64,000 nucleotides of DNA from Geodermatophilus sp. DSM 44513 (GCF_032460525.1 NZ_CP135963.1:2914001-2978000), one strand, 5' to 3'. Numbered from the stretch's first letter, positions 26,468-34,218 are shown. A program made the numbers and translations. Notes: generated by a model not told the origin, from the sequence alone.

Positions 26468-27076
26468 ATGACGACACCGTCGGCCGAGGGGCCGGACCGC
26501 TCACCAGTGACCCCGCACGACGTCTCCTCGTCGACTCCTCGACAGGTGGACGAGCCCGCGAGGCTCGTGGCGCCGGAGAGCCGCCGCCATGAGACCGAGG
26601 GACGCTCGATCGACCCGGAGTCGCCGCTCATCCCGAGCGGCCGGCACACACGGGGACGACCGTGGCTGCTGGGAGCCCTCGGCATCGGCGCTTGCACGAC
26701 TCTCGCCGGAGCCGTGCTGGCGGTCGTCGACACCGACCCGGAGACGCCACGGGAGGCGGTCGAGGCCTACATCGACGAGATGATCGACGGTGATGCAGCC
26801 CGAACCTGGGACCTGATGTGCCAGAAGGACCAGGAGGCGGAAGGTCCGCGCGAGCGCTTCCTGCAGGAAACGGCGGCCGACCAGGAGGCGGTGAGCGCCG
26901 AAGACGACCTCTGGCACATCACCGTCGGCGGGACCCGCTTCGACGAGCGAGCCGGCGCAACCCGTGTTCAGTTGCTGGTCTGGGCGGACACCGAGCTCCA
27001 GTACACGGACGAAGTCCACGTCGTCCGCGAGGCGGGCCGCCTGCGCGTCTGCACGATCTCCGGGATGGGCTTCTGA
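26468..27076 (+). CDS. Membrane-anchored DUF4878-like protein
   Basis: A 202-residue protein: a hydrophilic N-terminal tail of about 60 residues, one transmembrane helix (WLLGALGIGACTTLAGAVLAVV) and an outside domain opening with TPREAVEAYIDEMIDGDAARTWDLMCQKD. Layout and motif match the protein at 21542, so the two are likely paralogues. ATG 26468 was chosen; a GTG at 26459 is also in frame. It is convergent with the gene at 27083. Function is unknown. Confidence 0.65.
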   Translation: MTTPSAEGPDRSPVTPHDVSSSTPRQVDEPARLVAPESRRHETEGRSIDPESPLIPSGRHTRGRPWLLGALGIGACTTLAGAVLAVVDTDPETPREAVEAYIDEMIDGDAARTWDLMCQKDQEAEGPRERFLQETAADQEAVSAEDDLWHITVGGTRFDERAGATRVQLLVWADTELQYTDEVHVVREAGRLRVCTISGMGF

Positions 27077-27082
27077 GGACGG

Positions 27083-27664
27083 TCAGGACGACGGGCGCCA
27101 TCCCGGGTCGCGGCCGGTGAGGCCGAGCAGCCGGTGCAACGGCGGGGCGCCGTCCGGCACGGGCACCGGCGGGCCGAACAACCCGGGCACGGGGCCCTCC
27201 GCGGCGGCCTGGGCGGCGAACCCCGTGCACGCCCCGACCGACGCCGGGTCCGCCGCGTACGGCTGACCGGTGGCGACGGCGAGGTCCCAGCCGTGCACCA
27301 GCACCTCGTCCAGCGCCACGGCAGCCGCGACCGGCGCCGGCATGGTGACGCCACCCGCCTCGGCCGTGCCCTCCCACGCCGAGGGCCGCCGCCACGCCAT
27401 GACCAGTCCGTCGAGCTCGGCGGGGATGCGGGTGCGCCAGTCGGGCGGCAGGTCGTCAGGGGACGTCGAGGCCTGGCCCGCCAGGGGTGTCTTCTCCGCG
27501 GCCGCCCGGAAGGCCGCGGCGAGCCCGGCCAGGTGCGCCAGCAGCCCGGCCACCGGGGTGCTCGTGCACGGCGTCGGGTCGCCGAGCTGGTCGTCCCGGA
27601 TGCCGGCCACCACGCGGGCCACCTCCACTGCCTGCGGACCGAGGTCGAACTGCACCGTCTCCAT
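27083..27664 (-). CDS. TIGR03086-type metal-binding protein (DinB/MDMPI-like)
   Basis: A 193-residue helical protein of the maleylpyruvate-isomerase N-terminal/DinB-like group. Typical elements are DQLGDPTPCTSTPVAGLLAHLAGLA, where TPC..W/L..H provides one histidine, and LDEVLVHGWDLAVATGQP, where the central histidine and aspartate complete a metal site. Members are mycothiol-dependent enzymes or unknown. It stands alone between converging and diverging neighbours. Confidence 0.78.
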   Translation of the reverse strand: METVQFDLGPQAVEVARVVAGIRDDQLGDPTPCTSTPVAGLLAHLAGLAAAFRAAAEKTPLAGQASTSPDDLPPDWRTRIPAELDGLVMAWRRPSAWEGTAEAGGVTMPAPVAAAVALDEVLVHGWDLAVATGQPYAADPASVGACTGFAAQAAAEGPVPGLFGPPVPVPDGAPPLHRLLGLTGRDPGWRPSS

Positions 27665-27794
27665 GCAGCACAGACCGGCACACGGTTCCGAAGTCACCGG
27701 TGCGTACGGGACCCGCGGTCGCCGCTGCACCCCGGATCTCACGGTGCGCGGCCGTACCATGACGGTTCGCGTCGACCCGGGAGACCACCGCCCC

Positions 27795-28967
27795 ATGCCG
27801 AACGTGCCGCCCGACCGCTGGCCCACGCCTCGTTCCCGCAGGCGCCGCGGCACCACGTCCTCCGACCGGTACGACGACGGCCGGTACGACGACGGCCGGT
27901 ACGACGACGGCCGGTACGACGACGGCCGGTACGACGACGGCCGCTACGACGACGACCGGCCTCTCTCGGACGACGGCCCGGTCCTCTCCCGCCCCGTCCA
28001 CGAGCCCTGGCACGACGGTCCCGACGGCCCCGCTGGCTACGGTGCCCCGCGCGAGGAGCGACGGTGGAGCCGGTTCCGCGGCCGCGACCGCCGCCGTCCC
28101 GATCCCGTACGACCCGACCGGGACGAGCGGCGCCCCCGCGTCGACCGCCCGTCCCGTGGTCGCCGGACGCTGACCCGGCGGATGGCCAAGGTCCTGGCGG
28201 TCGGCTTCGTCGTCCAGGCGCTGGTGATGGTGTCCCTGCGCTGGGTGGACCCGCCGACCACCGCCTTCATGGCGGCCAACCCGGCAGGCGCGATCCAGCA
28301 GTCGGTGCCCGTCGAGCACGTGTCGCGCAACTTCCTCGCCGCCGTCATCGCCCACGAGGACGCCGAGCTCCCCCACCGCTCCGGCGCCGTCACCTGGGAG
28401 GCGCTGTGGGACCGCGGCCAGGCGCACCTCGCCGGCGAGGAGGACCCGTCGGGCTCGACCATCCCGCAGCAGGTGGCCAAGAACCTGTTCCTCAACCAGG
28501 AGATGAGCGCCTGGCGCAAGGCGCTGGAGGCCGGGCTCGCCGCCGAGCTGGCGTTCGTGGTCGACGACCGGCGGATGCTCGAGCTCTACGTCAACCACGC
28601 CCAGTTCGGGCCGACGCTCTACGGCGTCTGCACGGCCAGCTGGTACTACTTCGACACCCCGCCGCAGGAGCTGCCGGTCGAGCAGGCCGTGCAGCTGGTC
28701 GGGCTGCTGCCCTCCCCCGGTCACGTGCAGCGGGCACCCGGCGGGGGGCTGGACTTCGACGTCGCCGACGGCAAGGGCTGGCTGTCCCGGTCGCACGTGG
28801 TCAACGCGCAGAACCGGGTGCCACGGCACATCGAGCGGCTCGGCTTCCAGCCGGTCGAGGACGCCGGCATCACCGGCCTGGCCTCGGAGCAGCCGGCCTC
28901 GGCCGACGACTGCTCGACGCGACCGGACGCCGTCGCCGAGCTCATCGCCGCCGAGGGCACCGGGTAG
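27795..28967 (+). CDS. mtgA: Monofunctional peptidoglycan transglycosylase with RYDDG repeats
   Basis: A 390-residue protein. Residues about 25-55 are six RYDDG-type repeats; an Arg/Asp-rich cytoplasmic tail and one transmembrane helix (VLAVGFVVQALVMVSL) follow. The outside domain is a GT51 glycosyltransferase with AHEDAELPHRSG (catalytic Glu), STIPQQVAKNLFLN, RKALEAGLAAELA and LELYVNHAQFG. It polymerises lipid II without a transpeptidase domain. ATG 27795 has GGGAG upstream and a TACCAT -10-like box at 27755; an ATG at 27759 is possible. A terminator follows. Confidence 0.85.
   Translation: MPNVPPDRWPTPRSRRRRGTTSSDRYDDGRYDDGRYDDGRYDDGRYDDGRYDDDRPLSDDGPVLSRPVHEPWHDGPDGPAGYGAPREERRWSRFRGRDRRRPDPVRPDRDERRPRVDRPSRGRRTLTRRMAKVLAVGFVVQALVMVSLRWVDPPTTAFMAANPAGAIQQSVPVEHVSRNFLAAVIAHEDAELPHRSGAVTWEALWDRGQAHLAGEEDPSGSTIPQQVAKNLFLNQEMSAWRKALEAGLAAELAFVVDDRRMLELYVNHAQFGPTLYGVCTASWYYFDTPPQELPVEQAVQLVGLLPSPGHVQRAPGGGLDFDVADGKGWLSRSHVVNAQNRVPRHIERLGFQPVEDAGITGLASEQPASADDCSTRPDAVAELIAAEGTG
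27867..27956 (+). repeat. Six tandem 15-bp repeats coding RYDDG
   Basis: The unit CGGTACGACGACGGC occurs five times without change; the sixth unit differs at three positions. All are in frame and encode RYDDG/RYDDD in the cytoplasmic tail of the transglycosylase. The near-identity at DNA level suggests recent expansion by slippage. Confidence 0.95.
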
Positions 28968-28983
28968 GCCGACCACCCGGGGG

Positions 28984-29023
28984 AGCTCGTGCTCTGCCCA
29001 CCACGATGGGCAGAGCACGAGCT
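28984..29023. terminator. Strong bidirectional terminator
   Basis: AGCTCGTGCTCTGCCCA and its exact complement form a 17-bp stem with a 6-nt loop (CCACGA). It sits 17 nt after the transglycosylase stop and 66 nt from the converging lipoprotein stop. Confidence 0.85.
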
Positions 29024-29088
29024 TCCACAACCCACACCCGTCGCCCAGCGCCCTCGCTGTCGACGAGGGCAGGTGGAGAGACGCCGGC

Positions 29089-29388
29089 TCAGCCGTTGTC
29101 GTCGAGGTCGCCGGAGTCGTCCTCCTCGGCGGGGACGTCCGGCGTGACGTCGTCCTCGGTCTGCTGGGGGTCGGTGTCGTCGTCGTCATCGAGGCCGCCG
29201 GTCCCGGGGTCGATGCCGTCCGCGTCCTCCTCACCGCCGTCGACGCGGTCCGCGTCCTCGGCGCTGTCGGCCTCCTCGCTCGGCACTGCGTCCCCCGCGG
29301 GGTCCCCCGCCGAGCTGCCGCTGCAGCCGGTCAGCCCCAGGCCCACCGCCAGCACCGTCCCGGTCAGCCACTGTCGCGTCCTGCGCAT
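29089..29388 (-). CDS. Small acidic lipoprotein
   Basis: A 99-residue protein. The N-terminus is a lipoprotein signal (MRRTRQWLTGTVLAVGLGLTGC, lipid cysteine C22). The mature part is almost entirely Asp, Glu, Gly, Pro and Thr, with no fold to recognise. It may bind cations at the surface or be a spacer. The ATG follows AGGAGG. The 234 nt between it and the next minus-strand gene hold nothing I can name. Confidence 0.65.
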   Translation of the reverse strand: MRRTRQWLTGTVLAVGLGLTGCSGSSAGDPAGDAVPSEEADSAEDADRVDGGEEDADGIDPGTGGLDDDDDTDPQQTEDDVTPDVPAEEDDSGDLDDNG

Positions 29389-29622
29389 CCCACGTCCTCC
29401 TGTGCTCGATCAGCCTCCCCACCGGTGCCCGCATGGCCGGTGCGCACGCCGGACGGCGGCCGATGACACGGGTTCGTCATCTACGGTCGCCGGCGGTGTC
29501 GCGGGACGGCGGAGGGGTGCGCGTGGGGAGCCCGGGCCACGGCAGCCGGGCGGCGGGCGGTCGCCGCCGAGCTCACCGGCCCCGGACGGGCGAGGGTCGC
29601 CCGGCGGCTCGGGCCATGACGC

Positions 29623-30663
29623 TCACAGCGGGCGGACGGCGGCGGTGACCGAGCGGGAACCGCCGCTCCAGGTGGGCAGCAGGACCATCTTCACGCCCAC
29701 GCCGCCGGTGACCACGACGCGGACGTCGTCGGCGGACGCGGCCACCCGCAGCTCGTCGGCGGCGTAGGCCGGCACGCCCGCGCGGAAGGCCACGGACGGC
29801 GCCCACGCCTGCAGCAGCGCGCTGCCCTCGGCGAACAGGTGTCCGGCGATCCGGTCGGCGCCCCAGCCCTGCTCGCCCAGCAGCGTGGCCGGCTCCGGCG
29901 GCAGCAGCAGGAACTGCTCGCCGCGCCCCGCCCGGGACGGGTCCCCGGCCGCCAGCGCCAGCCCGGCCATCGCCGCCGCGGCGGGGCCCAGCACGGACGG
30001 CGGCTCGCGGTAGCCCTCCCCCGGCAACACCTCGACCAGCCCGCCGGCGGCGAGCACGGTCACCGCGTCGACGTCCACCCCGAGCCCGCGGCGCTGGGCC
30101 AGCGACGGCAGCGGGCGGGCCGCCTCCGCCGTGCAGCAGCCGTACTTCGCCGGCGAGCCGATGGTCGCCATGTCGGTCAGCCCGGCCCGCGCGCCGCCCG
30201 CCCCGGCCAGCGCCAGCGACACCGCCCGGCCGACCGCGGCGTTCACCGGGTTGCCGGTGCCCAGCCCGCCCGCGCCCGACGTCATGCCGATCCGGCGGCC
30301 CACCGGCCCGTGCACCAGCACGGCCACCGCCGGCCCGCCGGTCGTCGTCGTGACGCCGAGCAGGTTCACCTCCGGCCGCAGCGCCGTCCGGCACGCCGCG
30401 ACCACCACCGGCAGCGCGGCCGCCGGGCACCCGGCGAGCACCGCGTACCAGGCCACGCCGCGCACCGTGAGCTCACCGGACAGCGGCGGCACCGGCCCCA
30501 GGAAGGCGTCCGGGTCGGCGACGCCGGCCAGCACCGCCGCGAGCCGGGCCGCCGTCGGCGGCACCACGGGCAGCCCGTCGCCGTACCCCGCGGCGAGCAG
30601 GTCGAGGAGCACCGCGGCGGGGTCGGCGTCCTCGCCGACCAGCGGCAGGTCGGCCACGGTCAC
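29623..30663 (-). CDS. UGSC-associated protein, paralogue B
   Basis: A 346-residue protein of a family I cannot name. It shares with the protein at 30660-31688 and with the C-terminal domain of the selenoprotein at 54688 the phrases GYGDGLPVVPPT, NAAVGRAV, ATIGSPAKYG and a glycine-rich end (VTGGVGVKMVLLPTWSG). It lacks the GPHNVNDHG element of the other two. The GTG start overlaps the upstream TGA (GTGA), so it is the last gene of the coupled selenoprotein operon. I infer that it works with the UGSC domain in a complex or pathway. Cysteines of possible interest are in KYGCCTAE. Confidence 0.65.
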   Translation of the reverse strand: MTVADLPLVGEDADPAAVLLDLLAAGYGDGLPVVPPTAARLAAVLAGVADPDAFLGPVPPLSGELTVRGVAWYAVLAGCPAAALPVVVAACRTALRPEVNLLGVTTTTGGPAVAVLVHGPVGRRIGMTSGAGGLGTGNPVNAAVGRAVSLALAGAGGARAGLTDMATIGSPAKYGCCTAEAARPLPSLAQRRGLGVDVDAVTVLAAGGLVEVLPGEGYREPPSVLGPAAAAMAGLALAAGDPSRAGRGEQFLLLPPEPATLLGEQGWGADRIAGHLFAEGSALLQAWAPSVAFRAGVPAYAADELRVAASADDVRVVVTGGVGVKMVLLPTWSGGSRSVTAAVRPL

Positions 30664-31688
30664 CGGCGGACGGGGACGGCCCGTGACACCGCCGCCGTCG
30701 CCCCGAACGACGGGATCCACACCGAGTGCTTCCCCGCTCCCCCGGCGACCAGCACGTGCAGCATCTCCGGGCCGGTGCTCACGGGGTAGGCGTCGCCGTC
30801 GGGCCGCACGCCCCAGTCCTCGAACTGCCGCTGGTTGGCCTCCGACACGTGCGACACCGGGATCCGCGCCCGCTCCCACAGCGCGTCGCGCACCGCCTCG
30901 GCGCTCCACCCGTCGCGGGCGAACGTCGCGGCGTGCTCCGGGCCGAGCACCAGGAAGTGCGGGCCCTTGACGTAGACGTTGTTCGACCCGGGCTGGGCCA
31001 TCACCCCGGCGATGGTGAGCAGCAGGTCCCGGGCCGTCGTCCCGCCGTGGTCGTTGACGTTGTGCGGCCCCTCGCAGGCCGCCACCGTCACCACCGACTC
31101 CCCCGGCGCGAAGCCGCGGCGCACCGAGAACGGCGGGAACGGGCTGTCCTCCTCGTTCTCCCCGAAGCAGAAGGAGTACTTGGCCGGCCCGCCGTGGGTT
31201 GCCCGGTCCATGACGCCGGGCCGCGCGCCGCCGACGTGCGTGGTCACCAGCTGCACCGCCCGGCCGATGACGGCGTTGGCCCGAGTGCCCTGGCCCAGGC
31301 AGTTGGCGCCGGAGTTGATGCCGAGTGCGGTGCGCACCGGGCCGTTGACCACCACCATCGGCGCGCACGGATGGGTCGTGGCCAGCACGCCGTGCAGGTT
31401 GTACTCCGGCGCCTGCAGCGCCCGGACGGCGGCGAGCACCACCGGCAGGTCGCCCGGGCGGCAGCCGGCCATCACCGCGTTGGCCGCCAGGCTCTCCCGG
31501 GTCGGCACCAGCCCGGACGGCGGCAGCGGCCCCAGCTCCAGGTCGACGCCCTCCAGCGCGGCCAGCGCCGCCTCGACCCGCGCCGGCGTGGGGGCGACCA
31601 GCGGCAGCCCGTCGCCCCAGCCGCGGCGGTGCGCCTCCTCCTGCCAGGTCTCCTCGGTCACCCCGGGCAGGTCCAGCAGCGCGGTCAC
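30660..31688 (-). CDS. UGSC-associated protein, paralogue A
   Basis: A 342-residue protein whose whole length matches the C-terminal domain of the second selenoprotein. Shared signatures are GWGDGLPLVAPT near 24-35, AANAVMAGC, GINSGANCLGQGTRANAVIGRAV, DRATHGGPAKYSFC, EGPHNVNDHGGTTA, YVKGPHFLVLGPEHA and a final AGGAGKHSVWIPSFG. The many Gly, His, Asn and Cys residues suggest an enzyme, but I know no characterised member. It starts at GTG 31688, overlapping the stop of the selenoprotein gene. In the second locus the same domain is fused directly to the UGSC module, so physical association is likely. Confidence 0.7.
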   Translation of the reverse strand: MTALLDLPGVTEETWQEEAHRRGWGDGLPLVAPTPARVEAALAALEGVDLELGPLPPSGLVPTRESLAANAVMAGCRPGDLPVVLAAVRALQAPEYNLHGVLATTHPCAPMVVVNGPVRTALGINSGANCLGQGTRANAVIGRAVQLVTTHVGGARPGVMDRATHGGPAKYSFCFGENEEDSPFPPFSVRRGFAPGESVVTVAACEGPHNVNDHGGTTARDLLLTIAGVMAQPGSNNVYVKGPHFLVLGPEHAATFARDGWSAEAVRDALWERARIPVSHVSEANQRQFEDWGVRPDGDAYPVSTGPEMLHVLVAGGAGKHSVWIPSFGATAAVSRAVPVRR

Positions 31689-33097
31689 GCCCGCCCCCGC
31701 GCCTCGTCGGCCAGCCGCAGCAGGTCGCCGGCCGCGCCCTCGACCCGGCCGGCCAGCTCGTCGGCGGTCAGCCCGCCCACCGGGTGCGGGACGACGAGCA
31801 GCCGCGGGCTCACCCGCCGCGCGCGGGCCTGCGCCTGCACCAGCGGCAGGAACGTCTCGGTCACCACCAGCGGTGCCACGACGCCGCGCCGTTCCAGTTC
31901 CACCGAGTCGTGGAGACTCCACGACGAGCACGAGCCCTAGTCACCGACCGCCACCAGCACCACCTTGAAGCGCTGGGCGAGCCAGTCGATCTGGTCGGGG
32001 TCGGCCGCCACGGAGGCGCTCTCCTTGGCCGCGAGGCCCAGCTCCGGCAGCGCCCAGTGCGCCTGCAGCCGCTCCCCGAGCCCGCGCAGCAGCTCGGTGG
32101 CGTTCGGCTTGGAGTTGGTGAACAGCGCCACGTCGGTCCACGCCGCGGTGCTCGCGGCCACGGCGTCCGCGCCGGCCGGCTCGGGCAGCACGCCGTGCGT
32201 GGGGTCGACGACCTGCAGCGACCCGGCACCGGCGGCCAGCACCGCCACCGCGGCCTCCCCCGCCGCACGCCCGTCCGCCTCCGCGGCGGCCAGCGTCCGC
32301 TCCGCCCCGGACCGCGCGTCGCCGGCGACCAGCACGCCGGCCGACGGCACCAGCCGCCCGTCGGCGTCGGCGGCCAGCCCGTCGACCAGCGCCTCGGGTC
32401 CGCGGCGGCCGACGAACGGGAACACGCCCGCGACCGCCATCTCCCGCTCCCCGTCGGCGGTGCGGACGGCGACGCCGGACAGCACGCCCTCGCCGCGCAG
32501 CGCGGTCACCGCCGCGCCGGTGAGCACCTCGACCCGCTCCGCCGCCGCCAGCGCCCGGTCCCGGGCCGCCGACCAGCGCGGCTCGCCGGGGGCCAGCACG
32601 GTCACCGCCGAGGCGTGCCCGGCGAGCTCGAGGGCCTCGGTCGCCGTCCACTCGTCGTCGCCGACGACGGCCACCGGGCGGCCGCGGAACAGCGGCCCGT
32701 CGCACGCCGCGCAGGTGGAGAGCCCGCGGCCGGTCAGCTCCGCCTCCCCCGGCAGCCCGAGCCGCCCGGGTGACAGGCCGGCCGCGACCACGACGACCCG
32801 GGCGGTCACCTCGCCCGCGGACGTCGTCAGCCGCGCCGGCGGGCCGAGCTGCACGCGGGTCACCTCGGCGTACTCGAGACGCACCCCGGCCGCCTCGGCG
32901 TCTGCGGTGAGCGACGCCGTCAGCGCCGGGCCGGTGCCGCCGGAGTGGTCGTGCAGCGTGCTCAGGTTGACCAGCTGCCCGCCCGCGGCCAGTCGCTCGT
33001 AGGCCACCACCCGCAGCCCCCGCTGCGCGGCGACCCGCGCCGCGGTCAGCCCCGCGGCACCGGCGCCGACCACGGCGACGTCCCAGTCGGCGCTCAC
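31685..33097 (-). CDS. Thioredoxin-reductase-like / UGSC selenoprotein fusion, Sec encoded by TAG
   Basis: A 470-residue product if the in-frame TAG at 31939-31937 is read as selenocysteine (U387). Residues 1-290 are a thioredoxin-reductase-like flavoprotein: FAD motif GAGAAG (11-16), redox pair C129-A-A-C132 (CAACDG), and a late GDARSG; the NAD(P) glycine motif is altered (VVGDDEW). Residues 295-470 are a UGSC domain with FTNSKPNATELL, then VGD-U-G-S-C (387-390), SSWSLHDSVELERRG and VVPHPVGGL. A stem-loop starts 11 nt after the TAG, as in a bacterial SECIS. The GTG start overlaps the preceding stop. Without readthrough, two unrelated-looking fragments result. Reduction of the Sec centre by the fused flavoprotein is inferred. 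Confidence 0.82.
31907..31925 (-). promoter_or_regulatory. Candidate bacterial SECIS element 1
   Basis: Read on the minus strand, GTCGTGG-AGTCT-CCACGAC is a perfect 7-bp stem with a 5-nt loop, beginning exactly 11 nt after the TAG codon. The fdhF SECIS of E. coli has a similar stem and the loop AGGUCU, also 11 nt after UGA as I recall it. The element lies inside the coding sequence, as bacterial SECIS elements do, and would recruit SelB. Confidence 0.72.
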
Positions 33098-33369
33098 ACC
33101 AGCCCCCGCGCGATGGCACCGGCGGCCAGCAGCTCCTCGGCGACGAGGAAGCGGTCGACGGCGCTGCGCCCGTGCCCGCCGTAGCGCGGCGGGATCGCCA
33201 TGCCGACCCAGCCCCGCTCGGCCAGCGTGCGGGAGAACTCCGGGTCGTACCGGCCGGCGGAGCCCAGCGCCGGCCGGTGGTCGGCAGGCAGCTCGGCGGC
33301 GAGGAACTCGCGCACCTCGGCGCGCAGCGCCTCCTCGTCCGGGCTGAGCGCGGTGGGGGCGAACTGCAC
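33094..33369 (-). CDS. Acyl-CoA dehydrogenase N-terminal domain only (truncated)
   Basis: A 91-residue frame that matches only the N-terminal helical domain of acyl-CoA dehydrogenases (SPDEEALRAEVREFLAAELP, LAERGWVGMAIPPRYGGHGRSAVDRFLVAEELLAAG). The FAD-binding and catalytic parts, normally 280 more residues, are missing. It has a good AGGAGG site before GTG 33369, and its stop overlaps the start of the TrxR-UGSC gene, so the frame is maintained as part of the operon. It may be a remnant kept for translational coupling or a small partner protein; it cannot be an active dehydrogenase. Confidence 0.65.
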   Translation of the reverse strand: MQFAPTALSPDEEALRAEVREFLAAELPADHRPALGSAGRYDPEFSRTLAERGWVGMAIPPRYGGHGRSAVDRFLVAEELLAAGAIARGLV

Positions 33370-33389
33370 GGCGTCCCTCCTGGGGTGGG

Positions 33390-33426
33390 CCCCGCCGGGC
33401 CGGGTCACGTCGCCGGCCCGGCGGGG
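33390..33426 (-). terminator. Very strong intercistronic GC hairpin
   Basis: CCCCGCCGGGCCGG and CCGGCCCGGCGGGG pair perfectly over 14 bp around a 9-nt loop, in the 74-nt gap between the enoyl-CoA hydratase gene and the truncated dehydrogenase gene. It could be a partial terminator or an mRNA-stability element separating the upstream CoA genes from the selenoprotein genes. Confidence 0.55.
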
Positions 33427-33443
33427 GTCCGGGGTCCGGCGGG

Positions 33444-34181
33444 TCAGGCGGTCTCGCGCCGCCGCTGGGACCACATCTGCGTGGCCCGCTCGAAGTGCAG
33501 CGCGGCCTCCCAGCCGATCCCGGGCGGGCCGGCCTCGGTGCGGAACGAGCGGGCCGCCTCGCGGGCCAGCTCCGGGTCCTTGGCCGCGCGGCCGGCCAGC
33601 TCCATCGCGAGGTCCTCGACCTGCTCGTCGGGGACCGCCTTCCAGGCCAGGCCGATCTCGGCGGCGCGCACCCCGTCGACCTCCTCGCTGAACAGGCCCA
33701 TCGCGGCGGTGGCCTCGCGGCCCGCCGTCCGGCTGCTGATGGTGAAGTAGCCGCCGCCGGGGTGCAGGCCGATGCGCAGGAAGCCGGCGAGCAGCCGCGC
33801 GTTCTCGCCGACAATGCGCAGGTCGGTGGACAGTGCGAGGTTGATGCCCGCGCCGACCGCGGCGCCGCGCACCGCGGCGATGGTGGGCACCTGCAGGGTG
33901 CCCACCCGGCGGAAGGCGGTGTAGACGGCGCCGAGCTCCTTGTACGTCTTGTCCTCGGCCTGGTCCGCGCCCGCGGTCCAGCGCCGGCGGTCGGCACCGG
34001 AACAGAACGTGCCGCCGGCGCCGCGGACGACGGCAGCGCCGATCGCGGGGTCGGCGTCCAGCTCGTCGCACAGCTCGGACAGCTGCAGCCCCATCTCCGG
34101 GGTCAGCCCGTTCTTGACGTCGGGGTTGTCGACGGTGAGCACGGCGACACCGCCGTGCCGCTCCACCTGGATCTGTCCCAC
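33444..34181 (-). CDS. Crotonase-family (enoyl-CoA hydratase-like) protein
   Basis: A 245-residue crotonase-fold protein: VAVLTVDNP, GGTFCSGAD (oxyanion loop), AAVRGAAVGAGINLALSTDLRI and LRIGLHPGGGYF. The two glutamates of true hydratases are absent: the first site reads GAGINL instead of GGGCEL and the second region has no Glu. It may therefore catalyse another crotonase reaction, or none. GTG 34181 has AGGAC upstream. It follows the acyl-CoA synthetase gene by 37 nt in the same operon. Confidence 0.8.
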   Translation of the reverse strand: MGQIQVERHGGVAVLTVDNPDVKNGLTPEMGLQLSELCDELDADPAIGAAVVRGAGGTFCSGADRRRWTAGADQAEDKTYKELGAVYTAFRRVGTLQVPTIAAVRGAAVGAGINLALSTDLRIVGENARLLAGFLRIGLHPGGGYFTISSRTAGREATAAMGLFSEEVDGVRAAEIGLAWKAVPDEQVEDLAMELAGRAAKDPELAREAARSFRTEAGPPGIGWEAALHFERATQMWSQRRRETA

Positions 34182-34218
34182 GCGGGGTGTCCTGCCTTCC
34201 TGTCGGGTGATGAGGGGG

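Noticed and set aside
27867..27956. CRISPR-like array
   Set aside because: The 15-bp units are directly adjacent without spacers and code in frame for RYDDG.
29433..29648. 71-residue plus-strand frame in the gap before the UGSC-associated genes
   Set aside because: Arg/Gly-rich composition, no ribosome site, no similarity that I recognise.
31937..31939. TAG as a simple stop or sequencing error that splits a gene
   Set aside because: The same codon position is TAG in a second, diverged gene at 56062, both with identical downstream geometry and intact frames, which is not expected for errors or pseudogenes.
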